The notes under the pieces: model-generated
What the model was told of the DNA's origin: nothing
The model's database searches: none
Seen by the model: the letters and a program-made list of their open reading frames with translations, nothing else
Translations under genes and position numbers: made by a program
NCBI GenBank assembly: GCA_037783415.1
Contig: JAZGTN010000068.1
Coordinates: 2,170,001-2,234,000 of the forward strand
Direction: 5' to 3'
Source: Leptasterias polaris
Taxonomy: Eukaryota; Echinodermata; Asteroidea; Forcipulatida; Asteriidae
DNA length: 64,000 bases
Part shown: positions 1 through 12,455 of the stretch, one piece after another
Layout of the letters: every line of letters begins with the position of its first letter
Numbering within the stretch: position 1 is the first letter of the stretch

Positions 1-479
1 GAAACATTTGTGAATCCAGGACGTTAAATTTGAGCTTAATTGAAAAAAACTGTGTTTCTAGAAGTCGGATTTGTTTTCACTATCTCCATGTGTTTTGTAC
101 ACGGGCAAAAATGCGCAATAAATGACGTCATTGTGACGTCGTTCCATATGTTATGCCGAAAAGCTACAGTACCCAAGAAGTCTAAAACTGGAAAAAGTTT
201 GACGATCGGTGGTCTACTTTTTGAGATAGAGTGCTCTAAAGTCTGGCTAATTAAATATTCACCTCGCTGTAAAGTGGCTAATTAATTAAGAATTTTAACA
301 TTTTTTACATTTAGAGTTAAGTTTATGTTCTAAGCTTCAATTTGATATATGATTTAACTCTTTCGTATTTGCGCTCTAGGATATTAGGCTTAAACAAAAA
401 ACGTGTGCAATTGCTATGGGATTTAGGTCAGAAACAAAGAATAATAATAATAAAAATAATAATAATCTCGACGAAAACA
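1..479. other. Leading flank, no gene
   Basis: No credible coding region is seen. It contains one TGACGTCA palindrome at about 123-130 and an (AAT)n microsatellite at about 440-466 that runs up to the first hairpin. It may be a diverged end of the repeat array that follows, but the similarity is too weak to assign. Confidence 0.5.
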
Positions 480-481
480 AT

Positions 482-542
482 AGCTGTTCCGACAGCTAGG
501 TCGGAACAGCTAATTAGACATTAGGTGTTTGTGTACAAACAC
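482..542. repeat. Hairpin plus stem-loop at edge of module 0
   Basis: A perfect inverted repeat with 12-base arms (AGCTGTTCCGAC and GTCGGAACAGCT, 6-base loop) lies at 482-511. A second stem-loop with 8-base arms (GTGTTTGT and ACAAACAC) lies at 525-542. The following sequence starts AGCTGTTCCGG and repeats the first 10 bases of the hairpin arm. The same order (hairpin, short AT spacer, small stem-loop, tag matching the hairpin) occurs before module A2 near 8058-8150. The palindromes are seen directly; any function is unknown. Confidence 0.75.
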
Positions 543-3535
543 GAAGCTGTTCCGGTTTTCTGTTTCATAAAAAAAAATTAACTTGCCAGAAATAAAGGTC
601 AACATGGGGTCATGGTAACCCTTGTCTAACATTTACTGCTTAAAGGGTTTATAACTAAAAAGAAATTGGTTGTGTAGTTCTTGAGATATGGTCCCACTTC
701 CGGTTGACCCAGACGTAAAGGTCAACATGGAGTCACGGTTACCTAAGGCTAATCTCCAATGCCCAAGGACTTTATAACTGAAAAAAAATAAAAATCGGTT
801 GTGTAGTTCTTGAGATATGGTCTCGCTTCCGGTTGACCCAAAAGTAAAGGTTCAACATGGGGTCACGGTTTTCCAAGGCTAATCTCCAATGCCAAGGATT
901 ATATAACTGAAACAAGTTTTAAAATCGGTTGTATAGTTCTTGAGATATGGTCCCACTTCCGGTTGACCCAGAAGTAAAGGTCAACATGGGGTCACGATAA
1001 CCCAAGGCTAATCTCCCGTTCCCAAGGAGTCTATAACTGAAACAAAGTGTGAAAATCGATTGTGTAGTTCTGGAGATATGGTCCCACTTCCGGTTGACCT
1101 ATAGGTAAAGGTCAACATGGGGTCACGGTTTTCCAAGGCTAATCTCCAATACCAAGGATTATATAACTGAAACAAGTTTTAAAATCGGTTGTATAGTTCT
1201 TGAGATATGGTCCCACTTCCGGTTGACCCAGAAGTAAAGATGGTTCATGAGTTATGTTACAAAAATTAAACTTTCAGGGTTATTATTATTATTACCCGAT
1301 GTGGTTATCATGACGTCATTAAGTTTGTGTCATCTTGATACTGAGGTTCAACAATCTTATGAGTTTCAATGTTCAATTCAATTTCAATCTTGAGTTATTC
1401 TGTAGATAAGCCCGAAAACAATGTTATTAATTTATCAGCGCCGTTTTCTAAATTTCAAACGAAAGAGGGCGCTGTTGCAATTTTTGGTTTCTGCAAGATA
1501 AAACAATCAAACACGACGACAGTGCACGGCACAGCGCTTGAACTTGCTTGCATCAGTTTCAACGTTATGTGTACATAATGGGTTGTCAATGAAAGTGTGG
1601 GGGGGTTACGAGTGGGTAGGTGCCCTTAATTGTTCTATTTAACAAGATGTAAAAGGTTAAAATGTTGTTATCTCAGTGCAAAAGTTTAAGAGGGATTGCT
1701 GTTCTATAATCTGATACAAAAATTATGCTGAAGTCATCAAGAGTTTTAAAGATGTGAATAAGATAAGATATTATGAAATTTTTAACTTCCGTTATGAACC
1801 GAAACTTTCGAAAGTAAGTTACAATATTGTACGTGTTCAAACTTTTAACGATCTATCCGATGATGTGTAGATTGTCAAAATGATTTTTTTTTAAATATAA
1901 AATTTAAACTTCCGGTTTGAACCGGAAGACAATGTCATCAGGTCACTATTATTATAGCGTTAGTAAAGTTTTTCAAAGCCTTATCTGACGACGTTCAGAT
2001 AATAAACAACTAATTCCTGGTTTTGGAGTAATGTTTTTTTCAAATAATTAATTGTATCTTCCTATTTAACCGGAAGTTAAGGTTAAATAGTAAATGTTGT
2101 GTGTCGTTTCTTAAGTTGTTACTTACCTACCCAATGACGTATAAATAAATAAAAAAATCAAATGTGTTGTTGAGAAATTATTTTTCTTTGAAAAATTTAA
2201 TTTCAACCTCCGGTTTGAACAATAAGAAGCCAAGTTTAAACTGGTTTCATTTGTGTAGATCCTAATCAGTACATTAAAACCTTTCAGCTAATGTATGACT
2301 TGTAAAAAAAAACTATAATTATGTGAACCGGAGTAACGTGTTTTTCAAATATTAGATTAATTATCTGAGGGTGTGCAATGTTTCTTGTAATATCAATGCC
2401 AATGTATTCCTACTTGTAGTTTTGGTGCGAGACGTTGTTCATTATCAATGAACTATTGCGATTCTCCGCTATGCACTCAGCGCTCGATGTTACTGAAAAC
2501 TTTATTCACAACAGCGCCCCCTTTCGTTGGACGAAAAAGAGCGCTGTTGGGGATTCCCCCAAAACAATTTCGCGCCACAGTCAGCGCTGGCAATGCATGT
2601 AGCGTACATAGTGTGCGTTGTTGTCAGTCGTTAGCCCTTACATGTTATGTGTACAATGCGTTGTCAATGAAAGTGGGAGGGGGGGTACGAGTAGGACGGT
2701 GCGCTTCATTTCCCAGTGTTGACCAGATGCATACGATTATAATGTTGTTATCTCTGTGCAAAAGTTTAAGTGAGATTGCTGTTCTACAATCTGATACAAA
2801 AATTATGCTGAAGTGATCAAGAGTTTTAAAGATGTGAATAAGATAAGATATTATGAAATTTTCAACTTCCGTTATGAACCGAAACTTTCGAAAGTAAGTT
2901 AAAATATTGTATGGTTTCTGTGAAGCGTTTGTCAAACTCTTCACGATCTATCCGATGATGTGTAGATTGTCAAAATCCGAATTATGGTTTTTGAGTTATG
3001 ATTTTTACAAATATTAAACTTTGATTTAATGTAACTCAGTGCCCGATGACGTCATCATGACGTATTTAGGTATGTATTGTCTTGGTACTAAGGTTCAACT
3101 ATCTGGTGAGTTTCAACATTCAATTCAATCTCAATCTTGAGTTATTCCGTAGATAAGCTCGAAAGTTGTTTTTTGAAGGAAAAAAACGAAGGTGAACTTC
3201 GACCCAGGGTAACGACCCGGAAGTTAAGGTCGTACAATTTTGGCGTTAACTTTTCAAATGTTGCCCCAGTCTTGCTCTATCAGATGCCAAAACTTTGAAC
3301 ATCATAGCTTTCATATTCGTTGAGATACAGCAAAAAGCAAATGGTCATTTTCAACTTTAAAAACCTTGTAATTCGACACCTGATGACGTCATCATGACGT
3401 ACTGACAACTGTGCCGTCTTCATATTGAGGTTCAATTATCTGATGAGTTTCAAGGTTCAATTCAGTTTCAATCTTGAGTTATGCTGTAGAGAAGAGTTCT
3501 AGGGAAGAAGAAGATGGAGAAGAAAAAAAAAAAAA
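512..3535 (+). repeat. Tandem module 0 (A-like, about 3.0 kb)
   Basis: First member of the tandem array and longer than the usual 2.2 kb because it carries an expanded minisatellite. Its blocks recur in A1 and A2, for example the segment near 1233-1680 recurs near 3990-4450 and 8563-9020. It ends with the common tail: two TGACGTCA palindromes at 3047 and 3384, then a purine-rich run (GAAGAAGAAGATGGAG followed by poly-A). Short ORFs inside it look like chance products of repeat sequence. Confidence 0.7.
597..1240 (+). repeat. Minisatellite, about 123-131 bp period, 5 copies
   Basis: The motif GGTCAACATGG and its surroundings recur at about 597, 720, 849, 979 and 1110. Each unit holds an ACTTCCGGTTGACC segment and a conserved TTGAGATATGGTC stretch. 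Diverged relatives (CTTCCGG, about 6 bases, CCGGAAG, then AAGGTCA) occur throughout the larger modules, for example at about 1915, 3670, 8245 and 10628. This suggests that the 2.2-kb modules were themselves built from a unit of roughly 130 bp. Confidence 0.85.
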
Positions 3536-5760
3536 CTAGACTTTCAGGTTTTGTCATGTGACAAAAACAAGGTGTTCGTGCTGAGTGATTAAATGAATTG
3601 GTGACAACATTTAATTCATCAATCAAATGATTGGTTCAGGTGTTATGAGTTTTGTAAAAATTAAACATGTTCCGGTATGAACCGGAAGTCAAGGGCAAAT
3701 GGGGGTTACATTTTGTGTAGCGGTTGTTGAGATTTTGAAGACCTTTCTAATGATAAATAAATTCTAAAAATCAAATGTGTGGTTCGGAAGTTATGATTTT
3801 TTTTAATATAAAGTTTAAACTTCATTTTTTGAAAGCCTTATCTGCTAACGTACAGAAAATAAACAACTAATGTCTGCTTATGATTTTTTCAGATACTAAA
3901 TTATCAAGGTCAAATGGGGTAAATTTTTGTGTAACCTTTGTCGAACTTTTAATTACCTATCCGATGATGTGTAGATTGTAAAAATCAAATAAATGGTTCA
4001 TGAGTTATGTTACAAAAATTAAACTTTCAGGGTTATTATTATTATTACCCGATGTGGTTATCATGACGTCATTAAGTTTGTGTCATCTTGATACTGAGGT
4101 TCAACAATCTTATGAGTTTCAATGTTCACTTCAATTTCAATCTTGAGTTATTCTGTAGATAAGCCCGAAAACAATGTTATTAATTTATCAGCGCTGTTTT
4201 CTAAATTTCAAACGAAAGAGGGCGCTGTTGCAATTTTTGCTTCCTGCAAGATAAAACAATCAACACGACGCCAATGACAGTGCACGGCAGTCAGCGCGTG
4301 AACTGTCTTGCATCAGTTTCAACGTTATGTGTACATAATGCGTTGTCAATGAAAGTGTGGGGGGGTAGTTACGAGTGGGTAGGTGCGCTTCATTGTCCGG
4401 TTTTAACAAGATGTAAAAGGTTAAAATGTTGTTATCTCAGTGCAAGAGGGATTGCAATGCACACTATAATTCGGTACACACACAGTACACTGTATACTCA
4501 TGAGTCATACTGCTGCACATGACATGGTTATTTTACAAAACAAACTTGAATAATAATGAAAAATCTGCTTACCTGAAAGTTGACAGTCATGCTGTACTTT
4601 AACTGAACAAGTAATTATTGATTCTGGAACATACGATGCTAATTAGAATATATGTTTAGTAGATTAATTTAGACAATTCGTAAAACTTCTTTTACGATTT
4701 TGGACAAACAATGGCAGTTTTCTGCATCTCTCCTCTTCATGACAAGAGGGCGCTATCACGCTGGAGCAGTGGGCTCTTTGTTTCAATAGACGGATTATCC
4801 TGTGAGGTGTGCAATAATAATCAACACGACGACAGTGCACGGCACAGTCAGCGCGTGAACTGGCTTGCATCAGTTTCAACGTTATGTGTAAATAATGCGT
4901 TGTCAATGAAAGTGGGGGGGGGGGGTACGAGTGGGTAGGTGCGCTTCATTGTCCGGTTTAAACAAGATATAAAAGCTTAAACTGTTGTTATCTCAGTGCA
5001 AAAGTTTAAGAGGGATTGCTGTTCTACAATCTGATACAAAAATTATGCTGAAGTGATCAGTAGTTTTAAAGATATGGATAAGATAAGATTTTATTAAATT
5101 TTCAACGTCCGTTAACTACCGATAGTAAGTAAAAATATTGTGTGGGTTCTGTGAAGCGTTTGTCAAACTTTTAACGATCTTTCCGATGATGTGTAGATTG
5201 TCAAAATCCGAATTATGATTTTTGAGTTATGATTTTTACAAATATTAAACTTGGATTTAATGTAATTCAGTGCCCAATGACGTCATCATGACGTAATTAA
5301 GTATGTGTTGTCTTGATACTAAGGTTCAACTATCTGGTGAGTTTCAGCATTCAATTCAATCTCAATCTTGAGTTATTCCGTAGATAAGCTCGAAAGTTGT
5401 TTTTTGAAGGAAAAAATCGAAGGTGAACTTCGACCTGGGTAACGACCCGGAAGTTAAGGTTGTACAATTTTTGCGTTAACTTTTCAAATGTTGCCCCAGT
5501 CTTGGTCTATCAGATGCCAAACTTTGAACATCATAGCTTTCATATTCGTTGAGATACAGCAAAAAGCAAATGGTCATTTTTTCACCTTAAACACCCTGTA
5601 ATTCGACACCTGATGACGTCATCATGACGTACTGACAACTGTGCCGTCTTCATATTGAGGTTCAATTGTCTGATGAGTTTCAAGATTCAATTCAGTTTCA
5701 GTCTTGAGTTATGCTGTAGAGAAGAGTTGCGAATAAGAAGGAGAAGAAAAAAAAAAAAAA
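3536..5760 (+). repeat. Tandem module A1 (2.2 kb)
   Basis: Begins CTAGACTTTCAG, followed by a stem-loop and the tag AAGGTGTTCGTGCTGAG. It is closely similar to A2 (8106-10343) along most of its length. It ends with the shared tail (TGACGTCA at about 5280 and 5616) and a purine/poly-A run. No coding sequence is supported. Confidence 0.85.
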
Positions 5761-7041
5761 CTAGAAATCTAGAGTTTGTGGACAAACTCAGGGTGTTCGG
5801 GTCGAACGAAATAAAGTGACTGCGTAAATAAAAATAGGGAAATTATTGTGTGAAGGTTTTTTTTGTAATTGTGCTGTGCTGACAGGCAAAATATTTATTT
5901 GTACTTCTTGTTGATCTCTGTGCAAAATCATAGCATAAAGGTTGTCATATGAAACTTCAACTTCCGGTTTTGACAGGGAAAGGTCAAATGGGGTCACACT
6001 TTGTACAAAGTATCTAGAATTGCCCAAGAGCTTTAAATTGTGTGTTTTGTTATTTTCAGTGAGATACAGCAACAAGCAAATGGTCATTTTTCACCTTTAA
6101 AAACCTTGTAATTCGATACCTGATGACGTCATCATGACGCAATTCTTCGCGTGCCGTCCTCATATTAAGGTTCAAGTGTATGCTAAGTTTCAAGTTTGTA
6201 CAACTTTTACTTTTTGAGAAATCTGCAAAAAACTAGCATTGCCCAAGAGCTTTAAATTATGTGTTTTGAACTGTTTTCAGCCTGCCGCTAGAGGGCGCTT
6301 TTGAATTATGTGACGTGAACCAGACACTTGCCAGATCACAACATAGTTACAAACAACTCAAAAAAAAATTCCCACTTTCAAGTTACTGGGCATTTCCGGT
6401 TTCGACCGGAAGTAGAGGTCATGTGAGGTCACGCGCATGACAAAAAATTAAGACCTATTTGACCTTAGTATGATCCCGCATAAAGCAACCGCCGGTCTCT
6501 TAAGTGTTATTTGTTACAGACTTTCAAACATAAACAAATAAATAAGAGAATACGCTTGAGAAACATAATTTAAAGTTTGAGTGGCCAGGGCAAGGCTGCT
6601 TGCACATTAATATACTATCGTGCGTCATTTGTTGTCCTTTTTGGACCAGATGTAAATGTCAAAATGTTGTCATGTCTGTCCAAAAGTTTGAGCAAGGTTA
6701 ATTCTACAACCTGATATAAAAATTTTCCTGAAATAGTAGTTTTAAAGAAATGGATAAGATAAGATATTAAGAAAATTTCAACTCAATACGTGAATCACAC
6801 ATTAAAAGCAGATCTGAGTTTGCCTACATGTACGACAAACTCGGGTTCATACCAACTGGTTTGGGAATGAGCAGTTTTCAACAAGATCTTTCTTATCTGA
6901 TCAAAAGTGCAAACATGTGGTTTAGGGTGTCATTGCCTGTGAGTTTACAGACAGAACCATCGACGAAATTTTACAGTTTCTTGTTTAAAATGTAAAGTAT
7001 TGGGAAAGTGAGTTAAATGTTATCATTAAAGCAACTTTGAA

Positions 7042-7236
7042 TCATAAAAATCGACCAAATATATCTCGAGAATTTGAATAAGAAACAATAGGACTTTCTC
7101 TCTGCTCTTCAGCATTTCGGTGATTTGACACCAGCAAGTAGGCTTGTGGGTTATGGATCACTGGCCTTGGGGAATTGGTTCCAGGGAGAATGTTTATAAA
7201 ACAAGTACTTAACTGATAACAGCTGATAAGATTCAC
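7042..7236 (-). other. 64-codon open frame kept in all B modules
   Basis: A 64-residue frame on the minus strand is kept in all four B modules (7042-7236, 13734-13928, 15924-16118, 22155-22349) with one or a few substitutions per copy. It has no recognisable domain, no signal peptide and no obvious promoter. The copies are near-identical along the whole module, so the open frame may simply reflect recent duplication. I do not claim that it is a gene. Confidence 0.2.
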
Positions 7237-7966
7237 AGTGAAACTGGTGAATAGAATTCTGAGATTTTGGTAAATTGTGGGAAAATCACTTAATGTTCCG
7301 ATTGGAACTGGAAGTCAATCTAAAAATGATCTGTTCTTTGAAGCATTTGTAGAACATTTAACAACCTATCCGATGATGTGTAGATTGTCAAAATCCGAAT
7401 TATGGTTTTTGAGTTATGATTTTTACAAATATTAAACTTTGATTAAATGTAATTCAGTGCCCGATGACGTCATCATGACGTAATTAAGTATGTGTTGTCT
7501 TGATACTAAGGTTCAACTATCTGGTGAGTTTCAACATTCAATTCAATCTCAATCTTGAGTTATTCCATAGATAAGCTCGAAAGTTGTTTTTTGAAGGAAA
7601 AAAACCGAAGGTGAACTTTGACCTAACGTAACGACCTGGAAGATAAGGTCGTACGATTTTGGCGTTAACTTTTCAAATGTTGCCCCAGTCTTGATCTATG
7701 CGATGCCCAAGTATGAACATCATAGCTTTCCTATTCGTTGAGATACAGCAAAAAGCAAATGGTCACTTTTCAACTTTAAAAACCTTGTAATTCGATACCT
7801 GATGACGTCATCATGACGCAATTCTTCGCGTGCCGTCCTCATATTAAGGTTCAAGTGTATGCTAAGTTTCAAGTTTGTACACCTTTTACTTTTTGAGAAA
7901 TCTTGTAGAGAAAGTTCAAAGAAAAGAAGAACAGGAAGAAAAGAAAAAAAACTTAACAATAACAAT

Positions 7967-8088
7967 AGGTTTTCGGCGGACCGCCGAACACCTAAAAAAC
8001 TTAACAATAACAATAGGTTTTCGGCGGACCGCCGAACACCTAAAAAACAAAAACAAGAGGTGTTCGTGCTCATATTGCACGAACACCT
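7967..8088. repeat. Three-hairpin cluster at the B1/A2 junction
   Basis: Two 27-base hairpins (7967-7993 and 8015-8041; arm AGGTTTTCGGCGG, 1-base loop, one arm mismatch) are followed by one 31-base hairpin (8058-8088; perfect arms AGGTGTTCGTGC and GCACGAACACCT, 7-base loop). Spacers are A-rich (CTTAACAATAACAAT type). The last hairpin lies just upstream of module A2, whose opening tag begins with the same 12 bases. Confidence 0.9.
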
Positions 8089-8105
8089 AAAAAACAGAAC
8101 AATAA

Positions 8106-10343
8106 CTAGACTTTCAGTTTTTGTCATGTGACAAAAACAAGGTGTTCGTGCTGAGTGATTAAATGAATTGGTGACAACATTTAACTCATCTATCAAATGA
8201 TTGGTTCAGGTGTTATGAGTTTTGTAAAAATTAAACATCATGTTCCGGTATGAACCGGAAGTCAAGGGCAAATGGGGGTTACATTTTGTGTAGCGCTTGT
8301 TGAGATTTTGAAGACCTTTCTAATGATAAATAAATTCTAAAAATCAAATGTGTGGTTCGGAAGTTATGATTTTTTTAAATATAAAGTTTAAACTTCATTT
8401 TTTGAAAGCCTTATCTGCCGACGTACAGAAAATAAACAACCAATGTCTGCTTATGATTTTTTCAGATACTAAATTATCAAGGTCAAATGGGGTCAATTTT
8501 TGTGTAACGTTTGTCGAACTTTTAATACCTATCCGATGATGTGTAGATTGTAAAAATCAAATAAATGGTTCATGAGTTATGTTACAAAAATTAAACTTTC
8601 AGGGTTATTATTAATACCCGATGTGGTTATCATGACGTCATTAAGTTTGTGTCATCTTGATACTGAGGTTCAACAATCTTATGAGTTTCAATGTTCAATT
8701 CAACTTCAATCTTGAGTTATTCTGTAGATAAGCCCGAAAACAATGTTATTAATTTATCAGCGCTGTTTTCTAAATTTCAAACGAAAGAGGGCGCTGTTGC
8801 AATTTTTGCTTCCTGCAAGATAAAACAATCAACACGACGCCGATGACAGTGCACGGCAGTCAGCGCGTGAACTGTCTTACATCAGTTTCAACGTTATGTG
8901 TACATAATGCGTTGTCAATGAAAGTGTGGGGGGGGGGGGGTTACGAGTGGGTAGGTGCGCTTCATTGTCCGGTTTTAACAAGATGTAAAAGGTTAAAATG
9001 TTGTTATCTCAGTGCAAAAGTTTAAGAGAGATTGCAATGCACACTATAATTCGGTACACACACAGTACACTGTATACTCATGAGTCATACTGCTGCACAT
9101 GACATGGTTATTTTACAAAACAAACTTGAATAATAATGAAAAATCTGCTTACCTGAAAGCTGACAGTCATGCTGTACTTTAACTCAACAAGTAATTATTG
9201 ATTCTGGAACATACGATGCTAATTAGAATATATGTTTAGTAGATTAATTTAGACAATTCGTAAAACTTCTTTTACGATTTTGGACAAACAATGGCAGTTT
9301 TCTGCATCTCTCCTCTTCATGACAAGAGGGCGCTATCACGCTGGAGCAGTGGGCTCTAGAAGGAGTTATGATTTGTTTCAATAGACGGATTATCCTGTGA
9401 GGTGTGCAATATAATCAACACGACGACAGTGCGTGAACTGGCTTGCATCAGTTTCAATGTTATGTGTACATAATGCGTTGTCAATGAAAGTGGGGGGGGT
9501 TACGAGTGGGTAGGTGCGCTTCATATTCCGGTTTTAACAAGATGTAAAAGCTTAAACTGTTGTTATCTCAGTGCAAAAGTTTAAGACGGATTGCTGTTCT
9601 ACAATCTGATACAAAAATTATGCTGAAGTGATCAGTAGTTTTAAAGATATGAATAAGATAAGATTTTATGAAATTTTCAACTTCCGTTAACTACCAAAAG
9701 TAAGTAAAAATATTGTGAGGGTTCTGTGAAGAATTTGTCAAACTTTTAACGATCTTTCCGATGATGTGTAGATTGTCAAAATCCGAATTATGGTTTTTGA
9801 GTTATGATTTTTACAAATATTAAACTTTGATTTAATGTAATTCAGTGCCCGATGACGTCATCATGACGTAATTACGTATGTGTTGTCTTGATACTAAGGT
9901 TCAACTATCTGGTGAGTTTCAGCATTCAATTCAATCTCAATCTCGAGTTATTCCGTAGATAAGCTCGAAAGTTGTTTTTTGAAGGAAAAAACCGAAGGTG
10001 AACTTTGACCTCGGTAACGACCCGGAAGTTAAGGTCGTACGATTTTGGCGTTAACTTTTCAAATGTTGCCCCTGTCTTGGTCTATCAGATGCCAAACTTT
10101 GAACATCATAGCTTTCATATTCGTTGAGATACAGCAAAAAGCAAATGGTCATTTTTCAACTTTAAAAACCTTGTAATTCGACACCTGATGCCGTCATTAT
10201 GACGTACTGACAACTGTGCCGTCTTCATATTGAGGTTCAATTATCTGATGAGTTTCAAGGTTTAATTCAGTTTCAATCTTGAGTTATGCTGTAGAGAAGA
10301 GTTCTAGGGAAGAAGAAGATGGAGAAGAAAAAAAGAAAAAAAA
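8106..10343 (+). repeat. Tandem module A2 (2.2 kb)
   Basis: Opens CTAGACTTTCAG, then a stem-loop at 8118-8137 (arms TTTTTGTCA and TGACAAAAA), then the tag AAGGTGTTCGTGCTGAG. It aligns with A1 throughout. The paired TGACGTCA of the tail is intact at about 9857, but the second site has mutated (GATGCCGTCATT near 10188). It ends in GAAGAAGAAGATGGAG and poly-A. Confidence 0.85.
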
Positions 10344-12455
10344 CTAGAGATTCAGTTTTTGTTTACTACAAAAACAAGGTGTTCGTGGGGAGTAATTGAA
10401 TGAATTGGTAACGTCATTTTACCTTATCAATCCAATTCCTGGTTCAGGAGTTATGAACATTTCAAAAATTTAACAAGAACTTCCAGTTTGAACCAGATGT
10501 CGAGGTCAAATAGAGTCATATGTTGATTAGTTTATGAAGACCTTTCAGATGATGTTCTATACATAGATTGAAAAAATAAAATGTGTGGTTCAGAAGTTAT
10601 GATATTTTGAAATATAAAGACTCAACTTCCGGTTTGAACCGGAAGTCAAGGTCAACCGAGGTCACACTCGGTAGCGTTGGTTAAGTTACACAAGTTTTAA
10701 CTGATGATGTACAGGGGGAAAAAAACAATGAGTGGTTCAGAAGTTATTAATTTTTCAAATAATAAATGTTAACTTCCGGTATGAACCGGATGTCAGAGTC
10801 AATAGAGGTCACACTTGGTAGCGTTGGTGAAGTCTCCGATGTCCTTTCTCTTGACGTATAGATGATAAAAATCGAATATGTGGTTCAGGATTTATGATTT
10901 TTAAAACATTAAAAAGCAACTTCCGACTTCAACCGGAAATCAAGGTCAAACGGGGTCACATAATGTGTAGCGTATGATTAGTTTATTATGACCTTTCAGA
11001 TGATGTATGAATTGTTAAAATCCAATGTGTGGGTCCAGCAGTTAAGAATTTTTTAAATATAAGATGGACCACCTCTGTGATGCAATGCGAAATATATTCC
11101 TAACCTACTAAGAGAATACGCTTGAGAAACATAGTTTAAAGTTTGAGTGGCCAGGGCAAGGTTGTTTACACGCTGCACATGACATGGTTACTTTACAAAA
11201 CAAACTTGAAAAATAATGACAAATCTGCTTACCTGAAAGCTGACAGTCATGCTGTACTTTAACTCAACAAGTAATTATTGTTTCTGGAACATACGATGCT
11301 AGTTAGAATATATGTTTAGTAGATTAATTTAGACAATTCGTAAAACTACTTTTACGATTTTAGAGCTGACAATGGCAGTTTTCTGCATCTCCCCTCTTCA
11401 TGACAAGAGGGCGCTATCACGCTGGAGCAGTGGGCTCTAGAAGGAGTTATGATTTGTTTCAATAGACGGATTATTCTGTGAGGTGCAATATAATTTGTTG
11501 TACCACCGATATTCAACATGCAAACAGCACAACTCTACGTGCGTTGGACAGGACGTTGTCAACTAATTCACGTGTCGATGCACGAGTGTAGGATTGGCGT
11601 GTACTATCGTGCGTTGTAAATTTGTGGGTTAACATACAGGTGCGCTTGAACGTCCTTTTTCGATCAATTTTAAGGTCGAAATGGTGTCATTCTGTGCAAA
11701 AGTTCGAGCAGGCTTGACATTCTACAACCTGGTACAAATATTATGCAAACATTTTCATTATTTTTAAAGATATGAACAAGATTATATATTATGGAATTTT
11801 CAAATTCAGATTTGAACCGGAAGAAAGGGGCACAGGGATTATGTTCTGTGTAGCGTTTGTCGAGCTTTTAACGACCTATCCGATGATGTGTAGATTGTAA
11901 AAATCCACGTTGTAGTTCACGAGTTATAAATTTGTAAAGTATTAAACTTTGATTCACTGTAATTTGATACCCGATGACGTCATCATGACATCATCAAGTG
12001 TGTGTCATCTTGATACTAAGGTTCACTTTTCTGATGAGTTTTAATGTTCCATTCAATTTCAATCTGGAGTTATGCTGTAGATAACCCCGAAAAACGTTTT
12101 TTTGAAGAAAAACACAAAGGCAAACTTTGACCTTCCGGTACGACCAGAAGCAAAGGTCGTACGCATTCGATGTTAATCTTTCAAATGTTGCCCCACTCGT
12201 GAACTATCATATGCCCAACTATGAATATCATAGCTTTCAAATTAAATGAGATACAGCGAATAGCAAATGATCACTTTTCAACTTTAAAAACCTTGTAATT
12301 CGACACCTGATGACGTCATTATTGCGTCATGACTATTGTGCCGTCTTTATATTAAGGTTCAAATGTCTGATGACTTTCAAGGTTCAATTCAGTTTCAATC
12401 TTGAGTTATGCTGTAGAGAAGAGTTGCGTGGAAGAAGATGGAGAAGAAAAACAAA
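10344..12455 (+). repeat. Tandem module C1 (2.1 kb)
   Basis: Opens CTAGAGATTCAG, a stem-loop (arms TTTTTGT and ACAAAAA), then the tag AAGGTGTTCGTGGGGAG. Its first 700 bp contain about four diverged 130-bp subrepeats with ETS-like palindromes (CTTCCGG ... CCGGAAG). The right half shares the tail with all other modules (paired sites near 11979 and 12311). Its closest relative is C2. Confidence 0.8.

Larger units (their letters stand above)
5761..8105 (+). repeat. Tandem module B1 (2.3 kb)
   Basis: Begins CTAGAAATCTAG, then a stem-loop with arms GAGTTTGT and ACAAACTC at 5772-5789, then the tag GGGTGTTCGGG, which itself folds (GTTCG/CGAAC, 5795-5807). B-type modules recur at 12456, 14632 and 21115. 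They have an extra TGACGTCA about 360 bp from the start and a conserved minus-strand 64-codon open frame. B1 carries three extra hairpins at its right end. Confidence 0.85.

Noticed and set aside
40..285. 81-codon frame at the window start
   Set aside because: It needs a TTG start, has no domain and no supporting context in a eukaryotic sequence.
5788..6087. Minus-strand frame recurring near 12406, 14714 and 21142
   Set aside because: It lies in the module edge and stem-loop region. Lengths differ between copies through indels, and composition is that of repeat DNA.
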